IMG/VR virus record: IMGVR_UViG_3300043395_002563
Span: 1-34,902 of that record
Source: a virus
Reading direction: 5' to 3' (one strand)
DNA: 34,902 nt
Part shown: piece after piece, positions 21,492-29,549 of the stretch
Layout of the letters: every line of letters begins with the position of its first letter
Numbering within the stretch: the first letter of the stretch is position 1
Notes under the pieces: model-generated
Seen by the model: the letters and a program-made list of their open reading frames with translations, nothing else
Database searches by the model: none
Told to the model about the DNA's origin: nothing
Position numbers and translations under genes: made by a program

Positions 21492-22290
21492 TTCTTTGCC
21501 TAGCGCTAGTGATTGGCAGCTACTTAAAGAACAGGCTCAAAGCCTACTGGTTTCAGGCTATTTGCCAAAGGGCATCACCAAGCCCGAGCAAGTGATTCTA
21601 ATTATGCTAAAGGGTAGGGAGCTTAATATCCCACCCCTACAAGCCTTGAGCCACATCCATGTAATCAACGGCAAGCCCTGCATGTCGGCTGAGCTGATGC
21701 TAGCCCAAATTTATAGGCTACACCCTAAGACTGTGTTTAAGTTTAAAGAGCGGTCTAACGAGCGGTGTATCCTTGAGGCTAAGCGGGAAAACCACGGGGT
21801 AGAGACTTTTCAGTGGTCGCTTGAGGATGCCAAGAAAGCTGGCCTACTGCAAAACCCTACGTGGTCTAAATACCCTAGGGCTATGTTACACGCTAGGGTA
21901 GTGTCTGAGATGGCTAGATCGCTGTTCCCAGACGCTATAGCTGGGGTGTCGTACACACCTGAAGAGATGGGTGCCGAAGTAGACGAGGAAGGCCAGATTA
22001 TTGATGCTACCTATGAGCATCAAGAAGAGAAAAAAGAGCTACCACCCCCAAAGCCTACACCCCCACCGCCTCCGCCTACCCCGGCTGAAAAGCCTAAAGT
22101 GCTATTCACCAAGCAAAACCCTAATGCTGTAAAAATTGCTAAAGAACAGCTAGGCAAGGCTTTGGATGAAAAGGGTGTAGAGAGGGCTATTGAGCTCCTG
22201 GAAGGTCGGACCTTTGATAAACCTACGTTCCTAGAAGTGATCGAAGCCGTAAAACTGGAAAAGGAAATTTACGAGGTATTCGCAAATTGA
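21460..22290 (+). CDS. recT: RecT-family single-strand annealing protein, 276 aa
   Basis: The family core is recognisable: YLPKGITKPEQVILIMLKGR, ELNIPPLQALSHIHVINGKP, CMSAELMLAQIYRLHP, later LLQNPTWSKYPRAMLHARVV and FPDAIAGVSYTPEEMGAE. RecT proteins anneal complementary single strands and usually work with an exonuclease; none is encoded next to it here. After the core comes a Pro-rich linker (about residues 195-220) and a helical C-terminal domain. GAGG lies nine bases before ATG 21460. The gene overlaps the 126-aa gene and is followed by a TTGA-coupled small gene. Confidence 0.86.
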   Translation: MTSQMISTYSNSLPSASDWQLLKEQAQSLLVSGYLPKGITKPEQVILIMLKGRELNIPPLQALSHIHVINGKPCMSAELMLAQIYRLHPKTVFKFKERSNERCILEAKRENHGVETFQWSLEDAKKAGLLQNPTWSKYPRAMLHARVVSEMARSLFPDAIAGVSYTPEEMGAEVDEEGQIIDATYEHQEEKKELPPPKPTPPPPPPTPAEKPKVLFTKQNPNAVKIAKEQLGKALDEKGVERAIELLEGRTFDKPTFLEVIEAVKLEKEIYEVFAN

Positions 22291-22496
22291 TAACGCTAAC
22301 AGTAAAAGAAATGATGCAACTACATGGCCTCAAGCTTACAGCTGAGGCTATGCTCAAGATGGAACGCACTGAGCCCTACATATTTAGCCATGATGATGTA
22401 GCTGTATTAACTAAAGTCCTAGAAAGCTTTAATACTGCTGGCAGTGTAAAGCTCAGGCTCAGGAACCCCAAGCGTCAAGCTCAGCCCAAAATCTGA
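22287..22496 (+). CDS. small early protein, 69 aa
   Basis: It opens at TTG 22287 overlapping the RecT stop (TTGA), with GAGG ten bases upstream; ATG 22311 is an alternative. Helical first half (TVKEMMQLHGLKLTAEAMLK), then a basic tail (KLRLRNPKRQAQPK). Not recognised. The last 38 bp overlap the end of the endolysin gene on the other strand. Confidence 0.68.
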   Translation: MITLTVKEMMQLHGLKLTAEAMLKMERTEPYIFSHDDVAVLTKVLESFNTAGSVKLRLRNPKRQAQPKI

Positions 22497-22917
22497 GGAT
22501 CCCATTTGATTTAACTAGAGCCTCGGCTACTACGAGGCTCGGTTTATTTCGCCATTCATAGTGTGGACCATCAAAGTTTTTAAAAGTCCCACCCCAAATT
22601 AGCTTATCACTATTGAAATGCTTGGCTACAGCTTTGGGATCAAAGTCCCAAGACCATCGCCCGTCTATATTTAGGGCTATATCAAAGGCCACACCAAATT
22701 GATGCCAGCTTTGCCAGGCTTTAGAGTTAGAGACAATTTTACCTGGTGCTGTTCTGCCTTGGGCATATATTTGGTCCTGTCTTTGAGGTGTTCTAAAAGT
22801 CTCAAATACAGCGATGGGAATCCCCGCCTTATTCGCTGAATTTACGCCCGAGAGTAAAACGTCCACCATTGGACGATACAATAAATTGAGCGAATTAAGG
22901 CGGGTGGGTTCCTTCAT
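22459..22917 (-). CDS. endolysin, L-alanyl-D-glutamate-type peptidase (M15/LAS family), 152 aa
   Basis: The zinc-peptidase signature is complete: FETFRTPQRQDQIYAQG (39-55), SWHQFGVAFDI with His72 and Asp79, and DGPHYEW with His119. These match phage peptidases such as T5 endolysin that cut the L-Ala-D-Glu bond of peptidoglycan. No signal peptide or wall-binding repeat is seen, so release would need a holin. It begins by ATGA overlap with the 57-aa gene and is the last late gene. A plus-strand terminator is encoded within its coding region. Confidence 0.9.
   Translation of the reverse strand: MKEPTRLNSLNLLYRPMVDVLLSGVNSANKAGIPIAVFETFRTPQRQDQIYAQGRTAPGKIVSNSKAWQSWHQFGVAFDIALNIDGRWSWDFDPKAVAKHFNSDKLIWGGTFKNFDGPHYEWRNKPSLVVAEALVKSNGILRFWAELDAWGS
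22518..22549 (+). terminator. plus-strand terminator for the RecT operon, inside the endolysin gene
   Basis: GAGCCTCG (22518-22525) pairs with CGAGGCTC (22533-22540) over a seven-base loop and is followed by GG and TTTATTT. It begins 21 bp after the end of the rightward operon. The T tract is broken by an A, so strength is moderate. Confidence 0.6.
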
Positions 22918-23087
22918 AGCACACCGATAATGACTTCGTAAGCACTTTTGAACACTTCAGCTGCCTTATCATCAATAGGCGACGAGGTGTCTTTTACAGC
23001 TTTATCCAAGGCTTTGAAGATGCTGGCCTTAGTGTTGGGATCAAGTAGGATCTTTTTCAGCTGTCCTATGAGCCATGCTTGAAACAT
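22914..23087 (-). CDS. small protein before the endolysin, 57 aa
   Basis: ATG 23087 follows the previous stop by four bases; longer in-frame starts (23102, 23174) lack ribosome sites. The protein is an amphipathic helix start (MFQAWLIGQLKKILLDPNTK) and a second helix (KAAEVFKSAYEVIIGVL). The ATGA overlap with the endolysin suggests coupling. Its position would suit a holin, but no clear membrane span is visible, so I leave it unassigned. Confidence 0.65.
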   Translation of the reverse strand: MFQAWLIGQLKKILLDPNTKASIFKALDKAVKDTSSPIDDKAAEVFKSAYEVIIGVL

Positions 23088-23091
23088 GATG

Positions 23092-23430
23092 TTAATACCC
23101 ATTGGTTTTAAGGTGAACGCGCAGGGTGCCGGTGCCTGAGGCATGATCCCAAAAAATCCTAACCCAGTTAGCACACACTTCTTGGAAGCTATAGGCTTGA
23201 AGATCAGCGCCTGTTAAATCAGCACCAGAGCCAAAAGTTACAAAGTTTGTAGGGTTAGTAGAGCCAATAGGATCACAAGAAACTTGGAAATAAGCTTTAC
23301 CTTTCGCAGTGCCGCTTAAAACATGAGCATGCATACCCATAGCAAATACCGACGAAATCTCAATAGGATCACTATAGGCATCAGCTGTAGCCGTAATTTC
23401 TGCCAAGGGCTCATATTGGATAAATCTCAT
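23092..23430 (-). CDS. small beta-rich virion protein, 112 aa (paralogue of the protein at 29180-29515)
   Basis: The pattern is short strands with late aromatic and Gly/Thr motifs: KAYFQVSCDPIGSTNPTNFV, CANWVRIFWDHASGTGTLRV. It matches the 111-aa protein at 29180-29515 in length, order and the ending (Arg-x-x-(Tyr/Trp)-x4-SG(S/T)GTL). AGAGGG lies before ATG 23430, which overlaps the previous stop (ATGA). A structural or tail-fibre accessory role is inferred. Confidence 0.72.
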   Translation of the reverse strand: MRFIQYEPLAEITATADAYSDPIEISSVFAMGMHAHVLSGTAKGKAYFQVSCDPIGSTNPTNFVTFGSGADLTGADLQAYSFQEVCANWVRIFWDHASGTGTLRVHLKTNGY

Positions 23431-23870
23431 TTTACCCTCTTTTTCAAAGCCGCGACGATAGACATCTCATCATCAGGGTTATACTCAGGGGTTACATCCC
23501 TTTGGCCTAGGTGCTCTAACACTGGTGATTTGTAGTCTGGGCTATTGTGATAAGTATAGCTTAGACCGGCTGGTGAGTCAGGCCCTTGGTTAGGAAAATT
23601 TTGGGCTTTGCGTTCTTCAGCATGGGGTTCGCCTGTAGTGTCGATTCTCTCAGGTAGTGGCTGCTTTAGGTCCCAAGACTGGTTGTCAGGTGCTGCCCTA
23701 CCTTGCTCACCTTCTATTCTACCGCCCATCCATTTACCTGCCCTTTTCTTAGCTTCCTTGGCTTTAGACAAAGCGATGGCGATAGCTTGGTTTTGAGGTT
23801 TACCCGAGCTCATCTCAGTTTTGATATTTTTAGAAATGCTTTTTTGAGAGTATCCCATTTTGAGAGGCAT
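23427..23870 (-). CDS. basic phage protein with SKNI...MSSGKPQNQAIAIALS motif, 147 aa
   Basis: The N-terminal QKSISKNIKTEMSSGKPQNQ followed by AIAIALSKAKEAKKRAGK is a recurring short basic helix in phage proteins of unknown function. The rest is hydrophilic and probably disordered (Pro, Asn, Asp, Gln rich), ending VAALKKRVK. AAGGAA precedes ATG 23870. It lies between the fibre genes and the lysis genes. Confidence 0.72.
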   Translation of the reverse strand: MPLKMGYSQKSISKNIKTEMSSGKPQNQAIAIALSKAKEAKKRAGKWMGGRIEGEQGRAAPDNQSWDLKQPLPERIDTTGEPHAEERKAQNFPNQGPDSPAGLSYTYHNSPDYKSPVLEHLGQRDVTPEYNPDDEMSIVAALKKRVK

Positions 23871-23881
23871 ATAGTTTCCTT

Positions 23882-24970
23882 TTAAAATTCAGATTGCGCT
23901 ACCCAATGTCCATTTATCCACGCTGGCACCCAAGCTCCTCCGACATTCCCATAAACAAGGCCACCAGACATTCCTATCCAAGTTTTAGTCAAAAGTGCGT
24001 TAGTAATTGTCCCGGATCCACCGTTTCGTCCATAATCCCATCCATCGGCGCCCGACCTTGTATAAGCAGTAAAAACACTAGGAGTAGCCCTTTTCATGAC
24101 TTTAAAATATATAGTAGGTCCAAGATTGAGCCCATTATCACTACCACCTAAATGATACATAACTCCAACATCGGTAGCAGTGCCTGGAGCAACGTCATAG
24201 TTATAGCTTTTTTCATAATATCTTTGGCATTGAGCTAATTGAATATGAAAAGGCAAGTATTCAAATGCAGTAGGAATAGAGCCTGGTTCTAGTTGGACTC
24301 CAGTGATAGCAAAAATATTGCCGTTGGAAGCAATATTGTTTACAGGTGTACCGCTTCCATATTGTCCAGAGCTATTCCAAACTCCGCTAGTGCCTCCAAG
24401 GAAACTAGAACCTAAAGCAGCATAAAAATATAAAGCCAAACCTATGCCGTTTGTCGTATTCCAGGTGCCATCCGGACACCCAGGTAATGTAACAGTTTTA
24501 AACTCCCAGGTATTAGAGTTGTCTATTGTATAACTAAATGGACAAATTCTTGTAGCTGACTCATTATAAATATTCGCAGTGTAAGACCCTGTAACAGTAG
24601 CTTTTACCCAAAACTGAATTGTTACACTGCGAGCGTTAGCTGTCCCAAAACCAAGATCTCTAATATTGTAGCCTTCAATTCTTTGATTAATTGCAGAATA
24701 TTCAGTTGCCCCAATACTTGCGTCTCCAACCGAAATTGTATTCCTTAAAGAATAATTAAAACCAAATGGAGCATCAGTGTTTTGCGCTATAGATTCAGTA
24801 GCTCCATTTACTTTTGTAAACAGCCAATGGTCTAGCGCAAATGAACTATTTGTAGTACTTGCCGCTTGCCTTTGATAGATAGACATATCACCATTGATGA
24901 TTCGGTTGCGAAACATCAAACCAACATTACTTGTATCACCATACCCGCCTAATTGTGCTACGTTAGCCAT
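23882..24970 (-). CDS. tail fibre / receptor-binding-type protein, 362 aa
   Basis: The layout is one I know from many phage fibre tips: a start with FRNRIINGDMSIYQRQAAST and YxLDHW-like ALDHWLF, a carbohydrate-binding-like beta core (RSVTIQFWVKATVTGSYTAN, EFKTVTLPGCPDGTW), then FAITGVQLEPGSIPTAFEYL and LAQCQRYYEKSY, and a beta end. It probably contacts the host surface. It is the last of the leftward fibre genes, with a good ribosome site before ATG 24970. Confidence 0.78.
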   Translation of the reverse strand: MANVAQLGGYGDTSNVGLMFRNRIINGDMSIYQRQAASTTNSSFALDHWLFTKVNGATESIAQNTDAPFGFNYSLRNTISVGDASIGATEYSAINQRIEGYNIRDLGFGTANARSVTIQFWVKATVTGSYTANIYNESATRICPFSYTIDNSNTWEFKTVTLPGCPDGTWNTTNGIGLALYFYAALGSSFLGGTSGVWNSSGQYGSGTPVNNIASNGNIFAITGVQLEPGSIPTAFEYLPFHIQLAQCQRYYEKSYNYDVAPGTATDVGVMYHLGGSDNGLNLGPTIYFKVMKRATPSVFTAYTRSGADGWDYGRNGGSGTITNALLTKTWIGMSGGLVYGNVGGAWVPAWINGHWVAQSEF

Positions 24971-24977
24971 GTTTCAC

Positions 24978-26870
24978 CTAATATGCCCAAGTGGGTTTAG
25001 AACTAAGCACCACTTCACCAGAAAAATAATATTTTGTTGTAGTTGAAGAAGAATGATCTATTTGAAATCTATTATTAGATACATAACTAGTAGCAGTAAG
25101 AGGAGAAGTGCTGGTCAAACCATATACACCTTGTAAAGTACCGACAGAAATACCAACAACGTCTAAGGCAGCTAATGTTCTTACGGCACTAGATACCGTG
25201 ACAACAATGCTAACTTTTAATTTCCATGTGCCATCTTGTGTCTGATAAGGCATAAAACTACCTAAATCGACAGAAGACAGTGTACCGCCCCCTCCTCCTA
25301 AAGTAATTGTAGGCGCAATCCCACCATTATACGTGGTTCCATGTAGGTATTGCTTTAACCCCAACCTAGTAGCCGTAGCATCATCTAGGTTGCTATTGCT
25401 AACAGGGAGTAGACCAGCACTTTGGCTACTAACAATCCCAAAGCCTACAGCTGCGCCAGCTGAGGATTTACGGACGCGCCAGCGCCAGCCGGTGGTTGCC
25501 AAAGTGTTCCATGCGCTTTGGCCCGAAGCAGCTGATGCAAATAACACAGAAACATCTGTAGTTGTTCCAGATACTGGACGAATTAATTGACCATAACCAA
25601 CAGAAGCCGCATCGTTTGTTAAATATGCACCAAGAGCTTGTTCAGCTTGTGTCCAATTTACTCCATTAAAAACCTCTAAAATTACAGCATCTGTTGTTTG
25701 TATTGGTGTTTGAAAACGAACACGTTTTTCTATGGTATTGACACCGCTAGGAGCCATTGCGGTGAAAGCTACACCAGCAGGTCCATAAGCAAAACTAGTA
25801 GTATCTGATGTAGTAGTAGTCGAGGAGTTGAACGCAAACTCCGTATCATTCTGCGCTAGCTGTACAGTGCCTGAGCCGGACCATTCGGCTATGGGCACAC
25901 GAGCGGTTAAAGTTAATCCTAAAGTACCAGCTGATGAAAGAGACCCTGTAGTAGATCCCCAATCTAAATTATTGTTTGCATCATTAAATAATTGCATTGT
26001 GACATATGTTGGAGAAGCAACAGACTCAACAGCTGCAAGCGCAGAAAATGTAGATGTACTAGTATTTAAAAAACCAGAACTAAATAAATACCCGTTTCGA
26101 TAAGTATCTGACGCCTCTCTATATCTAGTAAGATCAACGGTTAAACCAGTGGGCAAAGGCAGCCTGTAATTTCCAGACCCCGCCGATCCAGCGCCTGTCT
26201 GATAATATTCCCAACGTATAATTGCATCAGAGCCTTCTCTAATTACTTCTCTGAAATAAGCGGCACCCGCTCCTGTCGTAGGCGGTGTAATTGATGCGCC
26301 AATAGTAAAAGTAGTATCTCTACTATATAAGCTAACAACAGCCCCCTGAGGCTGTATCCCAGGCCCTACAATCAGGTTAGTAAAACTAAGGGTACTAGTC
26401 CCACTTCCTGCATATCTAGTGAGTCTCACATAAATCCCACTACCAGTGTCCATGTCGAACGTAGTCGTGTAGGTGCCAGTGAGTGCAGGTAGGGCACTTA
26501 CACCAGAGCTATCAGTACTCAGGGTATACCGGGTAGATCCATCGCTTTTTAGTACGTCTACCTCCCACGTAGCTGTATCAGCACACTGGATATACAGCTG
26601 TACTTTTAATTTCCGGTTTCTCAGTGTAGCCGGGACAGTGAGTAGGCTGGTTTGTACGTAGCTATTGGTGCTAGTGGTAGAGCTAGCTGTAAAACCAGTA
26701 GGGATCACTGGGCTTAGAACACCAGTGGTAGACCTAGTGAGTGTAGCGCTTGATGTAGTCCAACTACTAACATCATTTTCTGCTATGGGGTTAGTGACAA
26801 GGTTGATCTCACCTTGCTGAGTGCTTAGTGATGTTAGGGTAATATTGGGATTGTATGATGATGAGCTCAT
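24978..26870 (-). CDS. large tail fibre / adhesin protein, 630 aa
   Basis: It is Ser/Thr/Gly-rich and all-beta. Residues about 20-160 (EINLVTNPIAENDVSSWTTS, LRNRKLKVQLYIQCADTATW, SFTNLIVGPGI) resemble a carbohydrate-binding jelly-roll seen in phage adhesins. The middle has an interrupted repeat of long strands, and the end (TWKLKVSIVVTVSSAVRT... YYFSGEVVLSSKPTW) resembles a trimer-tip domain. AAGGTG lies before ATG 26870. Placed in the fibre cluster; sugar binding is inferred. Confidence 0.74.
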   Translation of the reverse strand: MSSSSYNPNITLTSLSTQQGEINLVTNPIAENDVSSWTTSSATLTRSTTGVLSPVIPTGFTASSTTSTNSYVQTSLLTVPATLRNRKLKVQLYIQCADTATWEVDVLKSDGSTRYTLSTDSSGVSALPALTGTYTTTFDMDTGSGIYVRLTRYAGSGTSTLSFTNLIVGPGIQPQGAVVSLYSRDTTFTIGASITPPTTGAGAAYFREVIREGSDAIIRWEYYQTGAGSAGSGNYRLPLPTGLTVDLTRYREASDTYRNGYLFSSGFLNTSTSTFSALAAVESVASPTYVTMQLFNDANNNLDWGSTTGSLSSAGTLGLTLTARVPIAEWSGSGTVQLAQNDTEFAFNSSTTTTSDTTSFAYGPAGVAFTAMAPSGVNTIEKRVRFQTPIQTTDAVILEVFNGVNWTQAEQALGAYLTNDAASVGYGQLIRPVSGTTTDVSVLFASAASGQSAWNTLATTGWRWRVRKSSAGAAVGFGIVSSQSAGLLPVSNSNLDDATATRLGLKQYLHGTTYNGGIAPTITLGGGGGTLSSVDLGSFMPYQTQDGTWKLKVSIVVTVSSAVRTLAALDVVGISVGTLQGVYGLTSTSPLTATSYVSNNRFQIDHSSSTTTKYYFSGEVVLSSKPTWAY

Positions 26871-26878
26871 TTGTCACC

Positions 26879-28186
26879 TTAACCAACGCGAGTGTATTTG
26901 ATGTATCCGGACATTGTAGAAGTGCCAAGCGATGAAAAGTTATATTGGCCAATTAAATAAACAATAGTGCTTGTGCTAACATTCAAGTCTAAAGAATATG
27001 TACTGAGCGCACCGTTTTGTGCAGCACTGGCAGTCAATCCTAGAACATATCTGTTCGTTCTGAGTGTAGCCGATGTTGTGTTGATATCAAAAATAAACCC
27101 GGTGTTACCCGCTACAGTGCCCACAGCAAAAAAACCAACGCCTTCTACTTTCCATCTGCCAGCTGGAATAGAAACACTACCAATATTAAAAGGAATGTTA
27201 GAAGTAACAGCCGATGTAGGTCCTACAGCTGTTTCTAAAAAGTAACCAATTTGATCAGAACCAAAAGCACCACCACTTGTTCTACCCTTAATTTGCACCC
27301 CATTTGTACTGGTGTACTCGTTAATGGTGTCTACTGTCGGGGTTCCACCTACAACGTTAGTCCCGGATACACTAAGGGGGAATGCCGTACCTACAGCGGG
27401 AGCATTTAGAGCGTAGTTGAATATGGCGCTAGAAAAGCCGGTGACATTAGGCATGGTGTATTGAATCACACCGCCCGATGTGATGGTGATGCTAAAACCA
27501 GCAGGAGGGGTATCGCCTACAGTTTGATAGCTTAGGTTATAATTAGAACCTGCACCGTTTTTAGCAAACTGAGCCGATACGTAAAACCTATAATCTGTCG
27601 TAGCATCAATGTATACCCACCCTACAATCTCACCAGCATCGTAGGAGGACATGTTTTGGATGGGAGCCGTGGTGTTGTTAGATAGGCTAATCTGTGTCCT
27701 AGCATTAGTAGAGCCTATGCTCATGCCACGAAAGTTGAAGAACTGGAAAGACGTGGTGCTTTTTGCTACACCGAGGGGCTTAGAGACGTAGCCTACGTTA
27801 GTTGGCTCTGTCGCTGTTACTTTCCCGGCTGTGGTAGCACTGAGAAAGTAGGCTTCACCTGCTGTCAGGCTACCACCACCCTCTAAGAAGTTTGCACCTA
27901 CTGTCGGGATTTCTCCCGATGTAGAAATACGCAGGGTATTACTATCAAGGACAGCATAAATAAACCCGGCTACTTCAGCCTTAACCGCCGTATCAGCTTG
28001 AGCCAGTGTCCAGGTGGTCCCACTTAGATACAGTGGTCGTCCGACATCAGAGCTAGTAAAACCGTGGCTAGCCTGAGTAACGGTAATTTTATCGCCATTA
28101 GTAAGCGATAGGTCATTCCTATCAACCAAGTCACCGCTATTAATAAGCTTGGCATTACTGCCCGACCATATAATTGGCTTTCCCAT
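26879..28186 (-). CDS. tail fibre protein with jelly-roll C-terminus, 435 aa
   Basis: Residues 30-150 hold a common fibre-base domain (KITVTQASHGFTSSDVGRPL, WTLAQADTAVKAEVAGFIYA, FLSATTAGKVTATEPTNVGY, FQFFNFRGMSIG). The last 130 residues look like a trimeric jelly-roll tip: SIPAGRWKVEGVGFFAVGTV, TYSLDLNVSTSTIVYLIGQY, GYIKYTRVG. Such proteins connect the tail to the receptor. AAAGG precedes ATG 28186. Confidence 0.78.
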   Translation of the reverse strand: MGKPIIWSGSNAKLINSGDLVDRNDLSLTNGDKITVTQASHGFTSSDVGRPLYLSGTTWTLAQADTAVKAEVAGFIYAVLDSNTLRISTSGEIPTVGANFLEGGGSLTAGEAYFLSATTAGKVTATEPTNVGYVSKPLGVAKSTTSFQFFNFRGMSIGSTNARTQISLSNNTTAPIQNMSSYDAGEIVGWVYIDATTDYRFYVSAQFAKNGAGSNYNLSYQTVGDTPPAGFSITITSGGVIQYTMPNVTGFSSAIFNYALNAPAVGTAFPLSVSGTNVVGGTPTVDTINEYTSTNGVQIKGRTSGGAFGSDQIGYFLETAVGPTSAVTSNIPFNIGSVSIPAGRWKVEGVGFFAVGTVAGNTGFIFDINTTSATLRTNRYVLGLTASAAQNGALSTYSLDLNVSTSTIVYLIGQYNFSSLGTSTMSGYIKYTRVG

Positions 28187-28208
28187 ATCAGTACCTTTCG
28201 GTAGTGCC

Positions 28209-29183
28209 TTAGCTTAAGGCAGTGATAATGATTCGCCCGGACGTGGCGTTAACATCTAGGGCTTTAATTGCGATCCTAGAACCAGAGGTAATATTGAGCT
28301 CGTAGGGTGCTTCGTTACCGCCTGGACCTATGTAAAGCTTATCAACTTCCGATCCTGCACCGCCTACAGCTAGAATAATCGCAGAGCCGGATGTATCCGC
28401 GATATAGAGCCTATTAATGTCACCGGTGGTCGAGGCTACTACCTGCACGTAGGCAGAAGTAGTAACGTTCACGCTGGCATAATTGTTTGTATACAAGAGA
28501 ACGGTAGACCTACCACCACCAGCTGGTAGGCTAGCAATGGATACCGGCTGGGTTACAGCTGATCCATCTACCTTTAAAGCGTTGGAGGCTGTTACAGTAG
28601 CGCTATTACCGCCTTGGTTAAGAGTAATGAGCCATGGGGTGGTATTGGCAGTGTTGCCCGGCTGAACCGTCCAAGTGCCTGACTGGGTAGCAGCCACAGT
28701 GCCCGTAACTGTAGCATTAAGGTTGGCAGCTGTAGCTTGTTGTACTGTGACAGTGCCTGATACTGGCTGAGTAACCGCACTACCGTCCACTTTAAGAGCT
28801 ACCATTGAAGCTATGCCCTGGACGGTAATAACATCCGACGAGGCAGTGCCAGCTGTCCCTAAAGTAGGTTGCTTGGCCTCAGTAGCAGCACCCGTGGGCA
28901 AAGATACTGTTCCAGAGATGTTGGTAATATTCCAGGTGCCGCCTTGGTTGGCTGTTACGACATCACTAGAAGTCAGAGCCCTAATAGCTCTAGGATCAAC
29001 TTGAACACCACCTACGTTGACCCCTACGTCTAAGGCGCGTTGGCTGCCAGACACTTGGCTAGTAATAGGGTTAGCTGAGCCGTCATGTAGGTTGACATCA
29101 GGGCTGACGGTAATACTACCCGCGATGGTCACGCTGTCAGTGGCGCTATTAAGAGCCCGGCTAGGGTAACGAATATCAGTCAT
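28209..29183 (-). CDS. fibre-base / tail structural protein with repeated VDGSAVTQPVS, 324 aa
   Basis: It is an all-beta, Gly/Thr/Val-rich protein. LKVDGSAVTQPVS occurs twice (about residues 131-143 and 202-214). The segments GAATEAKQPTLGTAGTASSD and VTVQGIASMVALKV are characteristic of many environmental phage tail proteins. The last 90 residues form another beta domain ending GRIIITALS. It begins by four-base overlap with the previous stop, so it is coupled to the 111-aa gene. Confidence 0.75.
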   Translation of the reverse strand: MTDIRYPSRALNSATDSVTIAGSITVSPDVNLHDGSANPITSQVSGSQRALDVGVNVGGVQVDPRAIRALTSSDVVTANQGGTWNITNISGTVSLPTGAATEAKQPTLGTAGTASSDVITVQGIASMVALKVDGSAVTQPVSGTVTVQQATAANLNATVTGTVAATQSGTWTVQPGNTANTTPWLITLNQGGNSATVTASNALKVDGSAVTQPVSIASLPAGGGRSTVLLYTNNYASVNVTTSAYVQVVASTTGDINRLYIADTSGSAIILAVGGAGSEVDKLYIGPGGNEAPYELNITSGSRIAIKALDVNATSGRIIITALS

Positions 29184-29515
29184 AGCATTTTCCCCGCAAT
29201 GACTACGGTTAATGTGCCGCTACCCGATGTTCTAGTATAAGTAGCGCGGATATAGGGATCAGACAGCTGGTTGAGCTCGATCCTATGGTTTCCACCAGCA
29301 CCTGAGGCAATAGGCGCAGGGACCAAGGCAAGAGGAAACCAGTTAGTTTGGTCTGGTGACACTTCAACGGCAAAGGTGCCAGTAGGTGTGCCGACAAAGC
29401 TAAGATACATAACGATATTATCTAACCAGCGAATATCCGTGGATGCGCTAGTTAGGTTTCCGCTCATGTCACCAGCGGATAGACTTACATATGTAGCTAA
29501 ATTGTTCTTACGCAC
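29180..29515 (-). CDS. small beta-rich virion protein, 111 aa
   Basis: It opens at GTG 29515 with AAGGAG. A beta sandwich is suggested by FAVEVSPDQTNWFPLALVP, HRIELNQLSDPYIRATYTRT and SGSGTLTVVIAGKML, a common pattern in small phage structural proteins. It is paralogous in layout to the 112-aa protein at 23092-23430. Together the two bracket the fibre genes. Confidence 0.75.
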   Translation of the reverse strand: MRKNNLATYVSLSAGDMSGNLTSASTDIRWLDNIVMYLSFVGTPTGTFAVEVSPDQTNWFPLALVPAPIASGAGGNHRIELNQLSDPYIRATYTRTSGSGTLTVVIAGKML

Positions 29516-29549
29516 AATATAGCTCCTTGTGGGTTAAAGGGTTATGGCC

